Positions 7,466 to 15,230 of a stretch of 64,000 bases of DNA are shown here, piece by piece. Within the stretch, counting starts at the first letter, position 1. Every line of letters begins with the position of its first letter. Source of the stretch: Candidatus Saccharimonadota bacterium (GTDB taxonomy: Bacteria; Patescibacteriota; Saccharimonadia; Saccharimonadales; Saccharimonadaceae); NCBI GenBank assembly GCA_017406985.1, contig JAFQXL010000004.1, positions 490,006-554,005 on the forward strand, read 5' to 3'. A program made the position numbers and the translations under genes. Under the pieces are notes generated by a model that saw only the letters and a list, made by a program, of their open reading frames with translations, made no database searches and was not told where the DNA came from.

Positions 7466-7537
7466 TGATCTCGGCGGGAGTCGAACCCGCGTTGACGGGA
7501 TGAAAACCCGTTGTACTAACCGTTATACTACGAGACC
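7466..7537 (-). tRNA. tRNA-Glu (TTC)
   Basis: Acceptor GGTCTCG / CGAGATC, anticodon stem ACGGG/CCCGT with loop TTTTCAT (anticodon TTC), T-arm GCGGG TTCGACT CCCGC, CCA encoded at 7465-7463. Confidence 0.93.
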
Positions 7538-7591
7538 AATAAAATTAAAGTTCATAACTATATTATATCAAAAAATAAAGATATTTCAAGC

Positions 7592-8545
7592 TTAATAATT
7601 GAGGTAGGTTTTTGTAATCTCGGGATGGGACTTATAAAGTTTATTTTTAGAGAAGTTTAAGGTTAAGAAATAGCTCGGGTAGAGGGCGTTTAACTTATGA
7701 AATGTGCCGACGGATTCGTGCCAAGTTGTAACGGCGCCGGCGATAATAAGCCCATCTTTTAGGGTTTTTCGGCTTAAGCGGGTATTTTTTGCGCCGAGTT
7801 TCTTCGAAGCGTCGACAACTCCGCGGTCGCTTTGCCAAAATTCGTCAATAACAGGGGTAATAAGACCGTTATGCATATGTCCAGAAATTAAATAATCAAA
7901 CTCAGAAAGCTCGGCTTTTACGCGAAAATCGCTTAGGCAGGCCGGAGAATGGATTAAGGCGAATTTTAATTTATTTTTCGGAAGATTTTTAACTAACTTT
8001 TGGTCGAGATTATCGAGAGATTCTAGAAGTTCTTCGACGTTTTCGCCAGGGTTTTTCGGGTCTTTTTCGGAATTTAAAAGACGATAATAGCTAGAATTTA
8101 AAGTTAAACCGAAACAGTAAATATTTTTATCTTCATAAAACTCATTATCGAGATAGAAGATATTTTTAATTTTTCGGACTTTCTCGATAAAATCGGTGTT
8201 TTCAAAAACTTCCCATTTATCGCCAGTTTTCTTTTTATGTTCTTTTGAGGCTTTTTTATAAACATCGTGATTCCCTTTTGAGACAAGAGTTTTTCCGATT
8301 TTTCCGAGTTCGGTTAAGAAATCTAAGAGACGAGCTTCTTCTTTAATATCGGAAATCATATCGTTTGAGTCGACAAGGTCGCCCGGAAGAAAGATATAAT
8401 CGGGACTTCTTTCGCGAAGTTTACCTAGAAGTGTGGATAATTTTTCGTTTTTTACGCGATAGCTAAAATGGATATCAGAAATTACACAAATTTTTAATTC
8501 GTGTTTAGAATAGAGCTCGATTTTTGTCTCTTGGAAAAGTTTCAT
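7592..8545 (-). CDS. Calcineurin-like metallophosphoesterase
   Basis: All five metal-binding motifs are visible in order: ISDIHF, FLPGDLVDSND, SKGNHDVYK, ALIHSP and SGHMHNG. At 317 residues it is of family size. No signal peptide is evident, so it is probably cytosolic or membrane-peripheral. Its start overlaps the stop of the methyltransferase gene upstream by 4 bp, so the two are translationally coupled. The substrate is unknown. Confidence 0.88.
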   Translation of the reverse strand: MKLFQETKIELYSKHELKICVISDIHFSYRVKNEKLSTLLGKLRERSPDYIFLPGDLVDSNDMISDIKEEARLLDFLTELGKIGKTLVSKGNHDVYKKASKEHKKKTGDKWEVFENTDFIEKVRKIKNIFYLDNEFYEDKNIYCFGLTLNSSYYRLLNSEKDPKNPGENVEELLESLDNLDQKLVKNLPKNKLKFALIHSPACLSDFRVKAELSEFDYLISGHMHNGLITPVIDEFWQSDRGVVDASKKLGAKNTRLSRKTLKDGLIIAGAVTTWHESVGTFHKLNALYPSYFLTLNFSKNKLYKSHPEITKTYLNY

Positions 8546-9291
8546 TTTTTAATGAGTTTATAATAGATGCTCGGAGCAAAACGGATAGAAGCCAGTGGTT
8601 TTTGGACTGCTTTTTCCATTTTAACGAGAGTTTTCGTTTTAAACATTTTCTTTAATCTCGCGCTTCGGAAGTTCGAGACCGAAAGAATTTCGGAGATTTC
8701 GAAACCAGTTTTCTTGAATAAATCCTCAATCCATTTTGGATGATAATTAAAGAAGCCATCGCCGTTTAGTTCTTTAAGGCTACTTGGATTTTTATCGAAA
8801 GGATTTACGTCGGATTTTTTAAACCAGTAACGGAACATTTTTGGGAGAGTTCTCTTATTAGCAACTTCAATCACAAGGACACCGCCTGGTTTTAAGATTC
8901 GGTGGAGTTCTTTCATGACTTTGTCCATCTTCTTAAAATGATGGGTTGCGCGGACCATAATCATACCGTCGAAAGTATTATCAGGAAACGGGATGTCATA
9001 GATGTCGCCCTGTTTCGTGTTAACTTTTTTACCAAATTCTTTTTTCGCATCGTTAAGCTCGGTCTGGGAATAGTCAAAAATCCAAACTTTTTTCGCTCTT
9101 TTTAGATATTCTTTCGCGAGGCGACCATAACCGCCGGCAATATCAACAAATTCGTCCATATTTTTCGGAAGAAGTCTCCTAATTGCAAGTCGATCGGCCA
9201 TATCTTCGTATTTTCGGTCGGCGTCTTCCCAAAAAATCTTTTTATAGTCATAGCCGTTATAATCTGAAACTACATTTTCTGCTTTTTTCAT
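8542..9291 (-). CDS. Class I SAM-dependent methyltransferase
   Basis: I place the start at 9291 (MKKAENVV...), because TGTATAAT ends 8 bp upstream and leaves no room for the longer frame. The SAM-binding region reads VDIAGGYGRLAKEYL (motif I), then WIFDYSQTEL, GDIYDIPFPDNTFDGMIMV and the helical HRILKPGGVLVIEV, the UbiE/Methyltransf_11 layout. The methyl acceptor is unknown. It is coupled to the phosphoesterase downstream. Confidence 0.87.
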   Translation of the reverse strand: MKKAENVVSDYNGYDYKKIFWEDADRKYEDMADRLAIRRLLPKNMDEFVDIAGGYGRLAKEYLKRAKKVWIFDYSQTELNDAKKEFGKKVNTKQGDIYDIPFPDNTFDGMIMVRATHHFKKMDKVMKELHRILKPGGVLVIEVANKRTLPKMFRYWFKKSDVNPFDKNPSSLKELNGDGFFNYHPKWIEDLFKKTGFEISEILSVSNFRSARLKKMFKTKTLVKMEKAVQKPLASIRFAPSIYYKLIKK

Positions 9292-9323
9292 ACCTACAAT
9301 TATACATCTTGAACTGGTTACGC

Positions 9324-9434
9324 GCAAACTTTACGCTTCGCCAGCGTTTGACTTTGCGCTCGCTCATCTAAAGAATCGCTTCGCGCAAAATCTTCTCAAC
9401 GGTCACAAAAACGCTGGTCGAAGGTAAAGCTTTG
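9324..9434. repeat. Long inverted repeat
   Basis: Arms of about 26 bp (GCAAACTTTACGCTTCGCC... and ...GGTCGAAGGTAAAGCTTTGC) separated by about 58 bp that contain further GC-rich hairpins (GAATCGCTTCGCGC). It lies between divergent genes and has no coding capacity. Confidence 0.6.
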
Positions 9435-9471
9435 CGCTTTACAACATTAATATATGCTATAATATAAGCAT

Positions 9472-10128
9472 ATGGATAATCAACAGCCAGTTCAACCTAT
9501 GCAGCCTTCAAGTGATTTTTTGAATCGGATGGATATGGCGAACGGGATAAATGTTGAGCCGGAAAAGCCGAAAAAGAAGCTTTCTCTACCGATTATTATC
9601 GGGATTATTGTTGGGGCAATTGCGATTGTCGGGGGGATAGTTGCGGTAGTTATGATAAGTTCTAACTCGAATGTCCAGCCGACAGTAACGGCGACGACGA
9701 CTTATCCGGACGAGCCGGAAGAAGACGAATTATCCGAGGAGATAATTCAGAGAAATACGCTTCGCGCGAATGATTTAGCGCCGCTTCTAACTGCGTTAAA
9801 TAATTATCAAGCGAATAATAGGGGTGAGCTTCCTGGCGATTGGGCAGGAATGATTAGAACTTATATCCCGGAAGGGCTAAAAGATTCTGCGACGGGAGAA
9901 GCGTATGTAATTGCTGATTTTTGTAACTTTAGTGAATCGAATAAATGTAATGTTAATATCGATGAGTTAACTTGGGAAGAAAATCAACACGAGATTTATG
10001 TATTCTTAAACGCGGCTTGTAAGGGCAATACGAAAGAAGATGTAATCGTTTCTCATACAGGAAAAAAGAAAGCGGCGATGTTCGCAATCCTAGAAGGTTC
10101 GAAAAACTTTCTTTGTGTAAGTAATTAG
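9472..10128 (+). CDS. Membrane-anchored protein with pseudopilin-like outer domain
   Basis: It has 218 residues: a Gln/Pro-rich cytoplasmic tail, one transmembrane helix (LPIIIGIIVGAIAIVGGIVAVVMI, ~43-66) and an extracellular domain. The stretch TALNNYQANNRGELPGDW resembles the start of type IV pseudopilin globular domains. Three cysteines (C146, C153 and one near the C-terminus) could form a disulfide. It is probably leaderless (CTATAAT 8 bp before the ATG). The function is not recognised; the pseudopilin similarity is a weak inference. Confidence 0.65.
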   Translation: MDNQQPVQPMQPSSDFLNRMDMANGINVEPEKPKKKLSLPIIIGIIVGAIAIVGGIVAVVMISSNSNVQPTVTATTTYPDEPEEDELSEEIIQRNTLRANDLAPLLTALNNYQANNRGELPGDWAGMIRTYIPEGLKDSATGEAYVIADFCNFSESNKCNVNIDELTWEENQHEIYVFLNAACKGNTKEDVIVSHTGKKKAAMFAILEGSKNFLCVSN

Positions 10129-11756
10129 GATTTTCTTAAAATTTGGATTTTACGGAGGAGGTCGGCGGTTTTTTCTTCGTCGTCGACGGCGTTTTCGAGT
10201 TCTTTCGTTAAGCGGGCGATTTCATATTGGTTCTTCTCGCGTTTATAACGAGTTAATAACATCTTTGCTTCCCTTTTTAAGTCTTCTTCGGGAAGTTTTG
10301 AATATTCACGTTCGAAGATTAGTTCGAGTTCGGCGATTTTAGTTTCGTCTTCGGGGAGTTCGAGGTTTATTTCTCCGCCCGCTGAGCCGCCATAAATCAT
10401 AATGGCGGTTAAATTATCCTGAAGAGCTTTTAAGTTTCTATCGAGAGAAGTCCCGCCGGAATTTAAATCTTTAGTTTTAATCGGTTTTAAGCGAGTTTTT
10501 TCGAGCGGGAGTTTTTTAGAAAGGAGGTCCTCAACGGAGACGTCGAGCTTTTTTGCGACGAGTTTTTCATAATGTTTTCGTTCAACGGAGTCGGGGATTT
10601 TCTGAATCATTTTCATGGCGATGTCGGAATAAGCCTTTTTACCTGGACCGGTAGTTAAATCGAGCTGCATCTCATATTTTTTAAGAAGCCAATCAATCGC
10701 CGGTTCACATTCTTCGACGCATTTTTGCCACAGAGTAGGATCTTTTTGGATTAGTTCGTCGGGATCTTTTGCACCGTGATAGCCGGAAATAACTTTTAAG
10801 GAAATTCCGAGATTATTCGCGAGAGAGATTGCACGTTCGGCAGCTTTAATTCCGGCGGTGTCGCCATCATAAGCGAGGCGAATATCGTCGGTTAAACGAC
10901 TTAAAATCTTTAAGTGATTTTCGGTCATGGCGGTTCCGCTAGTCGCGACCGCTTCTCTAACGCCGGCTTGGTGAGACGAGATAACATCCATATTTCCCTC
11001 AACAATAACGACATATCCAGATCGATGGATAAACTCTTTTGCTTGAGCGAGACCGAAGATAAAACGACCTTTATTAAAGAGGATAGTTTCGGGAGTGTTT
11101 AAATATTTTGGTTCGCCGTCGCCGATAATTCGACCGGTAAAACCGATAATTTCGCCAGAGTTTCCGAAAAACGGAACCATCATTCTTCCGCGAAAGAGGT
11201 CGCCGTTATATTGATTAAGAAGTCCAGCGTCTTTTAATTCGGAGAGTTTAAAACCTTTTTTGGTTAAGAACTGGACAAGGTAATCTTTCCCTTTTGGGGC
11301 GTAGCCGATACGAAATTCGACGGCAGTTTTTCGATTTAAGTTACGTCTATAAAAAACATATTCACAGACCGGTTTATTTTTCGAGAGACAGACTTGATAA
11401 TATTTACAAGCAAGCTCGACTGCCTCTTTTAAGCGTTTTTTATGTTCAGCGAGCTTTTTATCGTTTCCGGAATATTGTTTTAGTTCGACGCCGGCTTGGG
11501 CTGCGAGTTTTTCGAGGGCTTCGCGAAAAGAAATTCCCTCAACTTCCATTACGAAAGTAAAAATGTCGCCGCCTTTATTGGCGGAAAAATCGTGCCAGAT
11601 TCCTTTATCTGGCGAGACCATAAAACTCGGAGTTTTATCGACACCCCAAGGAGAGCGACCTTTCAGGGTTCTTCCGGCGCGCTTTAACTCGATATATTGG
11701 CCGATAACGTCTTCGACCGGTAATCTTGCCTTAATCTCCTCTTTTGCGTCTTGCAT
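10125..11756 (-). CDS. dnaG: DNA primase with degenerate zinc-binding region
   Basis: Primase that lays RNA primers for replication. The start at 11756 (MQDAKEEIKARL) follows a TATACT box by 8 bp. The Toprim motifs VVIVEGNMDVI and LAYDGDTAGIKAA are intact, as is the RNAP-like core (GYAPKGKDYLVQFL, FTGRIIGDGEPKYLNTPET). The N-terminal CHC2 module keeps the fold motif DKTPSFMVSPDKGIW but lacks the zinc ligands: no Cys lies where CPFH and CxxC are expected. At 543 residues the helicase-binding C-terminus is diverged. It overlaps the convergent upstream gene by 4 bp. Confidence 0.92.
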   Translation of the reverse strand: MQDAKEEIKARLPVEDVIGQYIELKRAGRTLKGRSPWGVDKTPSFMVSPDKGIWHDFSANKGGDIFTFVMEVEGISFREALEKLAAQAGVELKQYSGNDKKLAEHKKRLKEAVELACKYYQVCLSKNKPVCEYVFYRRNLNRKTAVEFRIGYAPKGKDYLVQFLTKKGFKLSELKDAGLLNQYNGDLFRGRMMVPFFGNSGEIIGFTGRIIGDGEPKYLNTPETILFNKGRFIFGLAQAKEFIHRSGYVVIVEGNMDVISSHQAGVREAVATSGTAMTENHLKILSRLTDDIRLAYDGDTAGIKAAERAISLANNLGISLKVISGYHGAKDPDELIQKDPTLWQKCVEECEPAIDWLLKKYEMQLDLTTGPGKKAYSDIAMKMIQKIPDSVERKHYEKLVAKKLDVSVEDLLSKKLPLEKTRLKPIKTKDLNSGGTSLDRNLKALQDNLTAIMIYGGSAGGEINLELPEDETKIAELELIFEREYSKLPEEDLKREAKMLLTRYKREKNQYEIARLTKELENAVDDEEKTADLLRKIQILRKS

Positions 11757-11823
11757 ATATAATAAGTATATCATATCTGTTAATCTATTGATATTTTTAT
11801 AGTTTTTATGCTAAAATAGGACT

Positions 11824-12498
11824 ATGGATAATATGGCTTATCTACAGCAGATTGCTGTGAACGGAAATAACGGCGCTAATTCTGCGAAAGGCGGAGACGG
11901 GTTACTTTCGAAACTTTTGAATAAATGGACTTTTATTATCGGGGGAGCGGTAATTATACTTTTAATCGGAGTCGTGTTGATTATGAACGCGCTTAATATA
12001 GTCGATAATAAAGACCAAGAGCTAATGACCAAGAGTTATTGGGCGGCGTTTTATTTAAATGATAAGACTTTTAATATTTATCAGAACGAAGTAAAAAATT
12101 CGGATATTAGGAGTATGACCGGTTCTTTAATGAGCGTTTTAACAGAGATTTCGACGAATGAAAGAAACCTGTTTATGTCTGAATATGGAACCGAGATAAC
12201 CGAGACGCAAGACGGCGAGATTGCAAAGGGGGAGCTAAGGAGAATCGCGGGGGTAGAGGGAGAAACTTCGAGTGAGAAAACTTTAAACGATATTCTTGAA
12301 GAAGGAAGGCTAAACGGGATTTTAGATAGGACTTTTCTTCGGGAGATTACGCTTCAAATCGCGATTTTAATCTCTTATCAATCGGAATGTGCGGAGAGGA
12401 CAAAAAATACGGCAGTACAGACGTTCTCTGAGAAAGCAAAAGCGAACTTACAAAATCTTTATGATCAATTCTATAATTTTAAGAGTCCAACGGTCTAG
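11824..12498 (+). CDS. Single-pass membrane protein, unknown function
   Basis: It has 224 residues with one transmembrane helix (WTFIIGGAVIILLIGVVLIM, ~35-55) and a mainly helical, acidic outer domain. The first codon follows a TGCTAAAAT box by 6 bp (leaderless). The next gene begins 8 bp downstream, so they form an operon of small envelope proteins. I do not recognise the family. Confidence 0.65.
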   Translation: MDNMAYLQQIAVNGNNGANSAKGGDGLLSKLLNKWTFIIGGAVIILLIGVVLIMNALNIVDNKDQELMTKSYWAAFYLNDKTFNIYQNEVKNSDIRSMTGSLMSVLTEISTNERNLFMSEYGTEITETQDGEIAKGELRRIAGVEGETSSEKTLNDILEEGRLNGILDRTFLREITLQIAILISYQSECAERTKNTAVQTFSEKAKANLQNLYDQFYNFKSPTV

Positions 12499-12506
12499 GA
12501 GGAAAA

Positions 12507-12983
12507 ATGGCGGAAGAAAAGATAAAAAGTCAAGTCGTTAGATGGGAAGCGAAAGAATATATCCAACACGATAAAAATGCGGGATGGTATATCGGGTTAG
12601 CGATTATCGGATTAATGTTAGTCGCGCTGTCGGTCTGGTTACAGTGGTGGACATTTACGGCGGTAATCGTTTTATCGGTTATTTCCCTGTTAATTTATGT
12701 CCTTCGTCCGGCGAGAACTCTTAAATATATGATTTCTTCGAAAGGTTTAACAGAGGGAGAAAAAGTTTATAGTTTTGAGAATTTTAAGTCGTTCGGGATT
12801 TTACAAGACGATACGAATTTCGCGATCGTTCTAATTCCGAGAAAGCGTTTTTCGCCGGTAGTAACGGTTTATTTCCCGAAAGAAAAAGGCGAAGAGATTG
12901 TCGACCAATTCGGGGCGAGATTGCCGATGGAAGAGGTTAAGCTCGACTTAATCGATAAGTTAGTAAGAAAACTCCGAATTTAA
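12507..12983 (+). CDS. Two-helix membrane protein with PH-like C-terminal domain
   Basis: It has 158 residues: a short N-terminal strand region, two adjacent hydrophobic helices (~27-70) and a C-terminal domain (LKYMISSKGLTEGEKVYSFENFKSFGIL) with the strand pattern of bacterial PH-like membrane domains. It has a GGAGG ribosome site and is cotranscribed with the gene before it. Function unknown. Confidence 0.65.
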   Translation: MAEEKIKSQVVRWEAKEYIQHDKNAGWYIGLAIIGLMLVALSVWLQWWTFTAVIVLSVISLLIYVLRPARTLKYMISSKGLTEGEKVYSFENFKSFGILQDDTNFAIVLIPRKRFSPVVTVYFPKEKGEEIVDQFGARLPMEEVKLDLIDKLVRKLRI

Positions 12984-13076
12984 ATTTAAAGCGTCTTGCA
13001 AAAGTAAGATGCTTATGTTAAAATCGAGTTAATATTTGTAGGTCATATTAATTAAAAATAGAAAAGGTGGGTTTAT

Positions 13077-13682
13077 ATGGATCAATCCAATGACGATTTA
13101 CAGAACGCGATTAACGGGATAGTTAACGCGGGTGGTGCGAATGCGCCGGAAGCAGCGGCTCCGGCCGCAGGAGCGGAAATGCCAGATTTAGGCGTTCCTC
13201 CGATGCCGCCAGTTCCAGAGGCGGGAGCTTCTTTAGACATGGCTTTACCTGGGGTTCAGCCGGAAGCGGTTCCAGAGGCTCCGGTTCCTGAACCTGGTGC
13301 AGATTTAATGAACCAAGCGCCGGCCTCGATTGAAGAGCAAGCGGCGGCGGAAGCGGCTCCGGAAAATGCCCCGGCTCCGGAAATGACAGCTCCAGAAGCT
13401 ACGGTTTCGGAAGCTATGCCGGAAGCAGCGCCAGCTCCAGAGGCGACTCCAGAAATTTCGGGCGACCTCGCGAGCGTAAGACAGAGTATGATTCAAGATT
13501 TAATTCCTCTAATGGATAAAGTTTCACTTGGGGCAGATAAGAAATTCGGTCTTTATAAAGAGGTACTTGATACTACACATGATAAGAATATGGTTCCGGC
13601 GGCGTATGAAGTCGTTAAAGGAATGGAAGACGATACCGCAAGAGCAGAAGCTTTGTCGTATCTACTTAACGAATCAGAATAG
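13077..13682 (+). CDS. Ala/Pro/Glu-rich protein with small helical C-terminal domain
   Basis: It has 201 residues. Roughly residues 20-135 are low-complexity Ala/Pro/Glu repeats (PEA, APE), probably disordered. The last ~65 residues (LASVRQSMIQDLIPLMDKVSL...) form a helical domain that appears to be the conserved part. There is no signal peptide, so it is cytoplasmic. GGTGGG precedes the ATG. Function unknown. Confidence 0.65.
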   Translation: MDQSNDDLQNAINGIVNAGGANAPEAAAPAAGAEMPDLGVPPMPPVPEAGASLDMALPGVQPEAVPEAPVPEPGADLMNQAPASIEEQAAAEAAPENAPAPEMTAPEATVSEAMPEAAPAPEATPEISGDLASVRQSMIQDLIPLMDKVSLGADKKFGLYKEVLDTTHDKNMVPAAYEVVKGMEDDTARAEALSYLLNESE

Positions 13683-13702
13683 TGGCTTCTACGCCGGTAG
13701 CT

Positions 13703-14593
13703 TTAGATTTTTAGATAGGTTTTATGGATTGTGATAAGTTTATTATTTGGGAGGTTAAACTTTTTTTCGGGAGAATAGGCTTTAATCGCGATTAAAAAGT
13801 CTTTAAGCTTTGGACCGGTAAGGGAGATATTTTTAAGGTTCAAAAGATACCTTAAAAACTCAAGAGCGACTTTTTCGTCTAAATCAAAGAACCATTCGCG
13901 CTTAATAATTCCCTGTTCTTTAAACTCTTCTTCGTCGACTAGCTCGGAGAGGGCAATTTCGATCTCTTTGCGGAGTTTAGTTTGAGCTTTCCAGAGAGCT
14001 TTTATTTTTTGGTTTAGCTCATATTTCTTTTCTGGCTCTAAAGTTGATAATTTTTCGCGGATACGATTTCTTAAGAAATCTGGTTCGAAATTAGTTGGAT
14101 CTTGGCGAAAATGGACATGATTTCTCGCGGCAAAAGTTAAAATATCGGCTTTACTTTCCGGCTTTAAGATGTCGTTATCTTGAAGAAAAGGACGATGAAT
14201 ATCAGAGGAAAAAGGGGTTAATCCGCGCCAAGAAGTCCCGCGGAGGAGGTTTATTGCGACAGTTTCAGTTAAATCGTCGAGATGGTGAGCGGTATAGATT
14301 TCGACCGGTTCGGGAGATTCTAACTCAAGGCGGTTTTTAAGATTATTTAAGAAGTTATAACGCTCAATTCTCGCGCGCTCTTCGGAGATTTTTTCGCCCG
14401 GTTTAACCTTTAAATAGCCGACTTCGAAACGGACATTATTTTTTCGACAAATTTCTTTTACGAACTTTTCGTCTTCGTCGGCGGACGGCCTTAATTTATG
14501 ATTAAAATGGGCGACGACGACATTATCATTCTTAAAAAGTTCAAAAAGAACCATTGAATCCACCCCGCCGGAAACTGACAGAATTTTTCTCAT
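13703..14593 (-). CDS. tilS: tRNA(Ile)-lysidine synthase
   Basis: N-type PP-loop ATPase that converts C34 of tRNA-Ile(CAU) to lysidine so that it reads AUA. Seen: PP-loop SGGVDSMVL at residues 8-16, AHFNHKLRPSADEDE, and IYTAHHLDDLTETVAINLLRGTSWRGL. The length of 296 residues is short: the TilS C-terminal substrate-binding domains are reduced, as in other minimal genomes. It is divergent from the PRC-barrel gene through an overlapping promoter. Confidence 0.9.
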   Translation of the reverse strand: MRKILSVSGGVDSMVLFELFKNDNVVVAHFNHKLRPSADEDEKFVKEICRKNNVRFEVGYLKVKPGEKISEERARIERYNFLNNLKNRLELESPEPVEIYTAHHLDDLTETVAINLLRGTSWRGLTPFSSDIHRPFLQDNDILKPESKADILTFAARNHVHFRQDPTNFEPDFLRNRIREKLSTLEPEKKYELNQKIKALWKAQTKLRKEIEIALSELVDEEEFKEQGIIKREWFFDLDEKVALEFLRYLLNLKNISLTGPKLKDFLIAIKAYSPEKKFNLPNNKLITIHKTYLKI

Positions 14594-14613
14594 TGTGTTA
14601 TACTAATTATAAC
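14594..14613. promoter_or_regulatory. Overlapping divergent promoters of tilS and the PRC-barrel gene
   Basis: The 20-bp gap contains TGTTATACT (plus) and, read on the minus strand, TGTTATAAT. Both are extended -10 boxes and they share bases in a near-palindrome. The plus start codon follows by 9 bp and the tilS start by 12 bp. Confidence 0.6.
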
Positions 14614-15204
14614 ATGTTAATAAATGGCTCAAGATTAATCGGTTGTCCGGTTTTAAGCCTACATATAGGTGGGCAGATTGCTAAGGTTATAAACGAGGTT
14701 GTTAACCCGAATGACTTAAAAATTATTGCGCTAGAGGTCGACGGACCGCAAACTGGCGACGGAGAACACGGGGACATTCTCGATACGCGTTCGGTTCGGG
14801 AATATTCTAGTCTTGGAATGATTATCGATAGTATTGACGATTTAGTTACAGAGGGGGATGTAATTAAGATTTCAGAGATAATGAAGCTAAACTTTTCGCT
14901 AATTGGGCTAACGGTAAAGACGAAAAAAGGAACGAAACTCGGAAAAGTAATCGATTATACCTTTGATTCGGAGACGTTTTCGGTAATACAACTGATTGTA
15001 AAGAGGCCGGTAATGAAAGCGATTTTAGATCCAGAACTAGTAATCGGGCGTTCGGAAATTAAAGAGGTAAACGACTACGAAATTATCGTAAAGGACGAAG
15101 AAAATAAGATTCGCCAGAGGGCGACAAAACAGGATTTTGTCCCGAACTTTGTTAACCCGTTTAAAGAAGGGGCGTTCGCGCCGTCTGAAACTAGCGAAGA
15201 ATAA
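14614..15204 (+). CDS. PRC-barrel domain protein
   Basis: The start at 14614 follows the divergent promoter; the longer frame would run into tilS. Two PRC-barrel-like repeats are visible: residues ~4-75 (GCPVLSLHIGGQIAKVINEVV) and ~85-165 (LIGLTVKTKKGTKLGKVIDYTF). PRC barrels bind RNA or proteins in RimM and photosynthetic reaction centres. The role here is unknown. Confidence 0.75.
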   Translation: MLINGSRLIGCPVLSLHIGGQIAKVINEVVNPNDLKIIALEVDGPQTGDGEHGDILDTRSVREYSSLGMIIDSIDDLVTEGDVIKISEIMKLNFSLIGLTVKTKKGTKLGKVIDYTFDSETFSVIQLIVKRPVMKAILDPELVIGRSEIKEVNDYEIIVKDEENKIRQRATKQDFVPNFVNPFKEGAFAPSETSEE

Positions 15205-15230
15205 AATATCCCCTTTCGGGGATATTTTTT
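15203..15230. terminator. Bidirectional terminator between PRC-barrel gene and groEL
   Basis: AAAATATCCCC TTTC GGGGATATTTTTT, with A and T runs on both sides. It overlaps the groEL stop region. Confidence 0.85.

Noticed and set aside
7012..7537. Integrated mobile element marked by tRNA 3'-end direct repeats
   Set aside because: The repeats are only 75-85 bp apart and contain no integrase or cargo; the fold-back structure fits better with palindromic elements.
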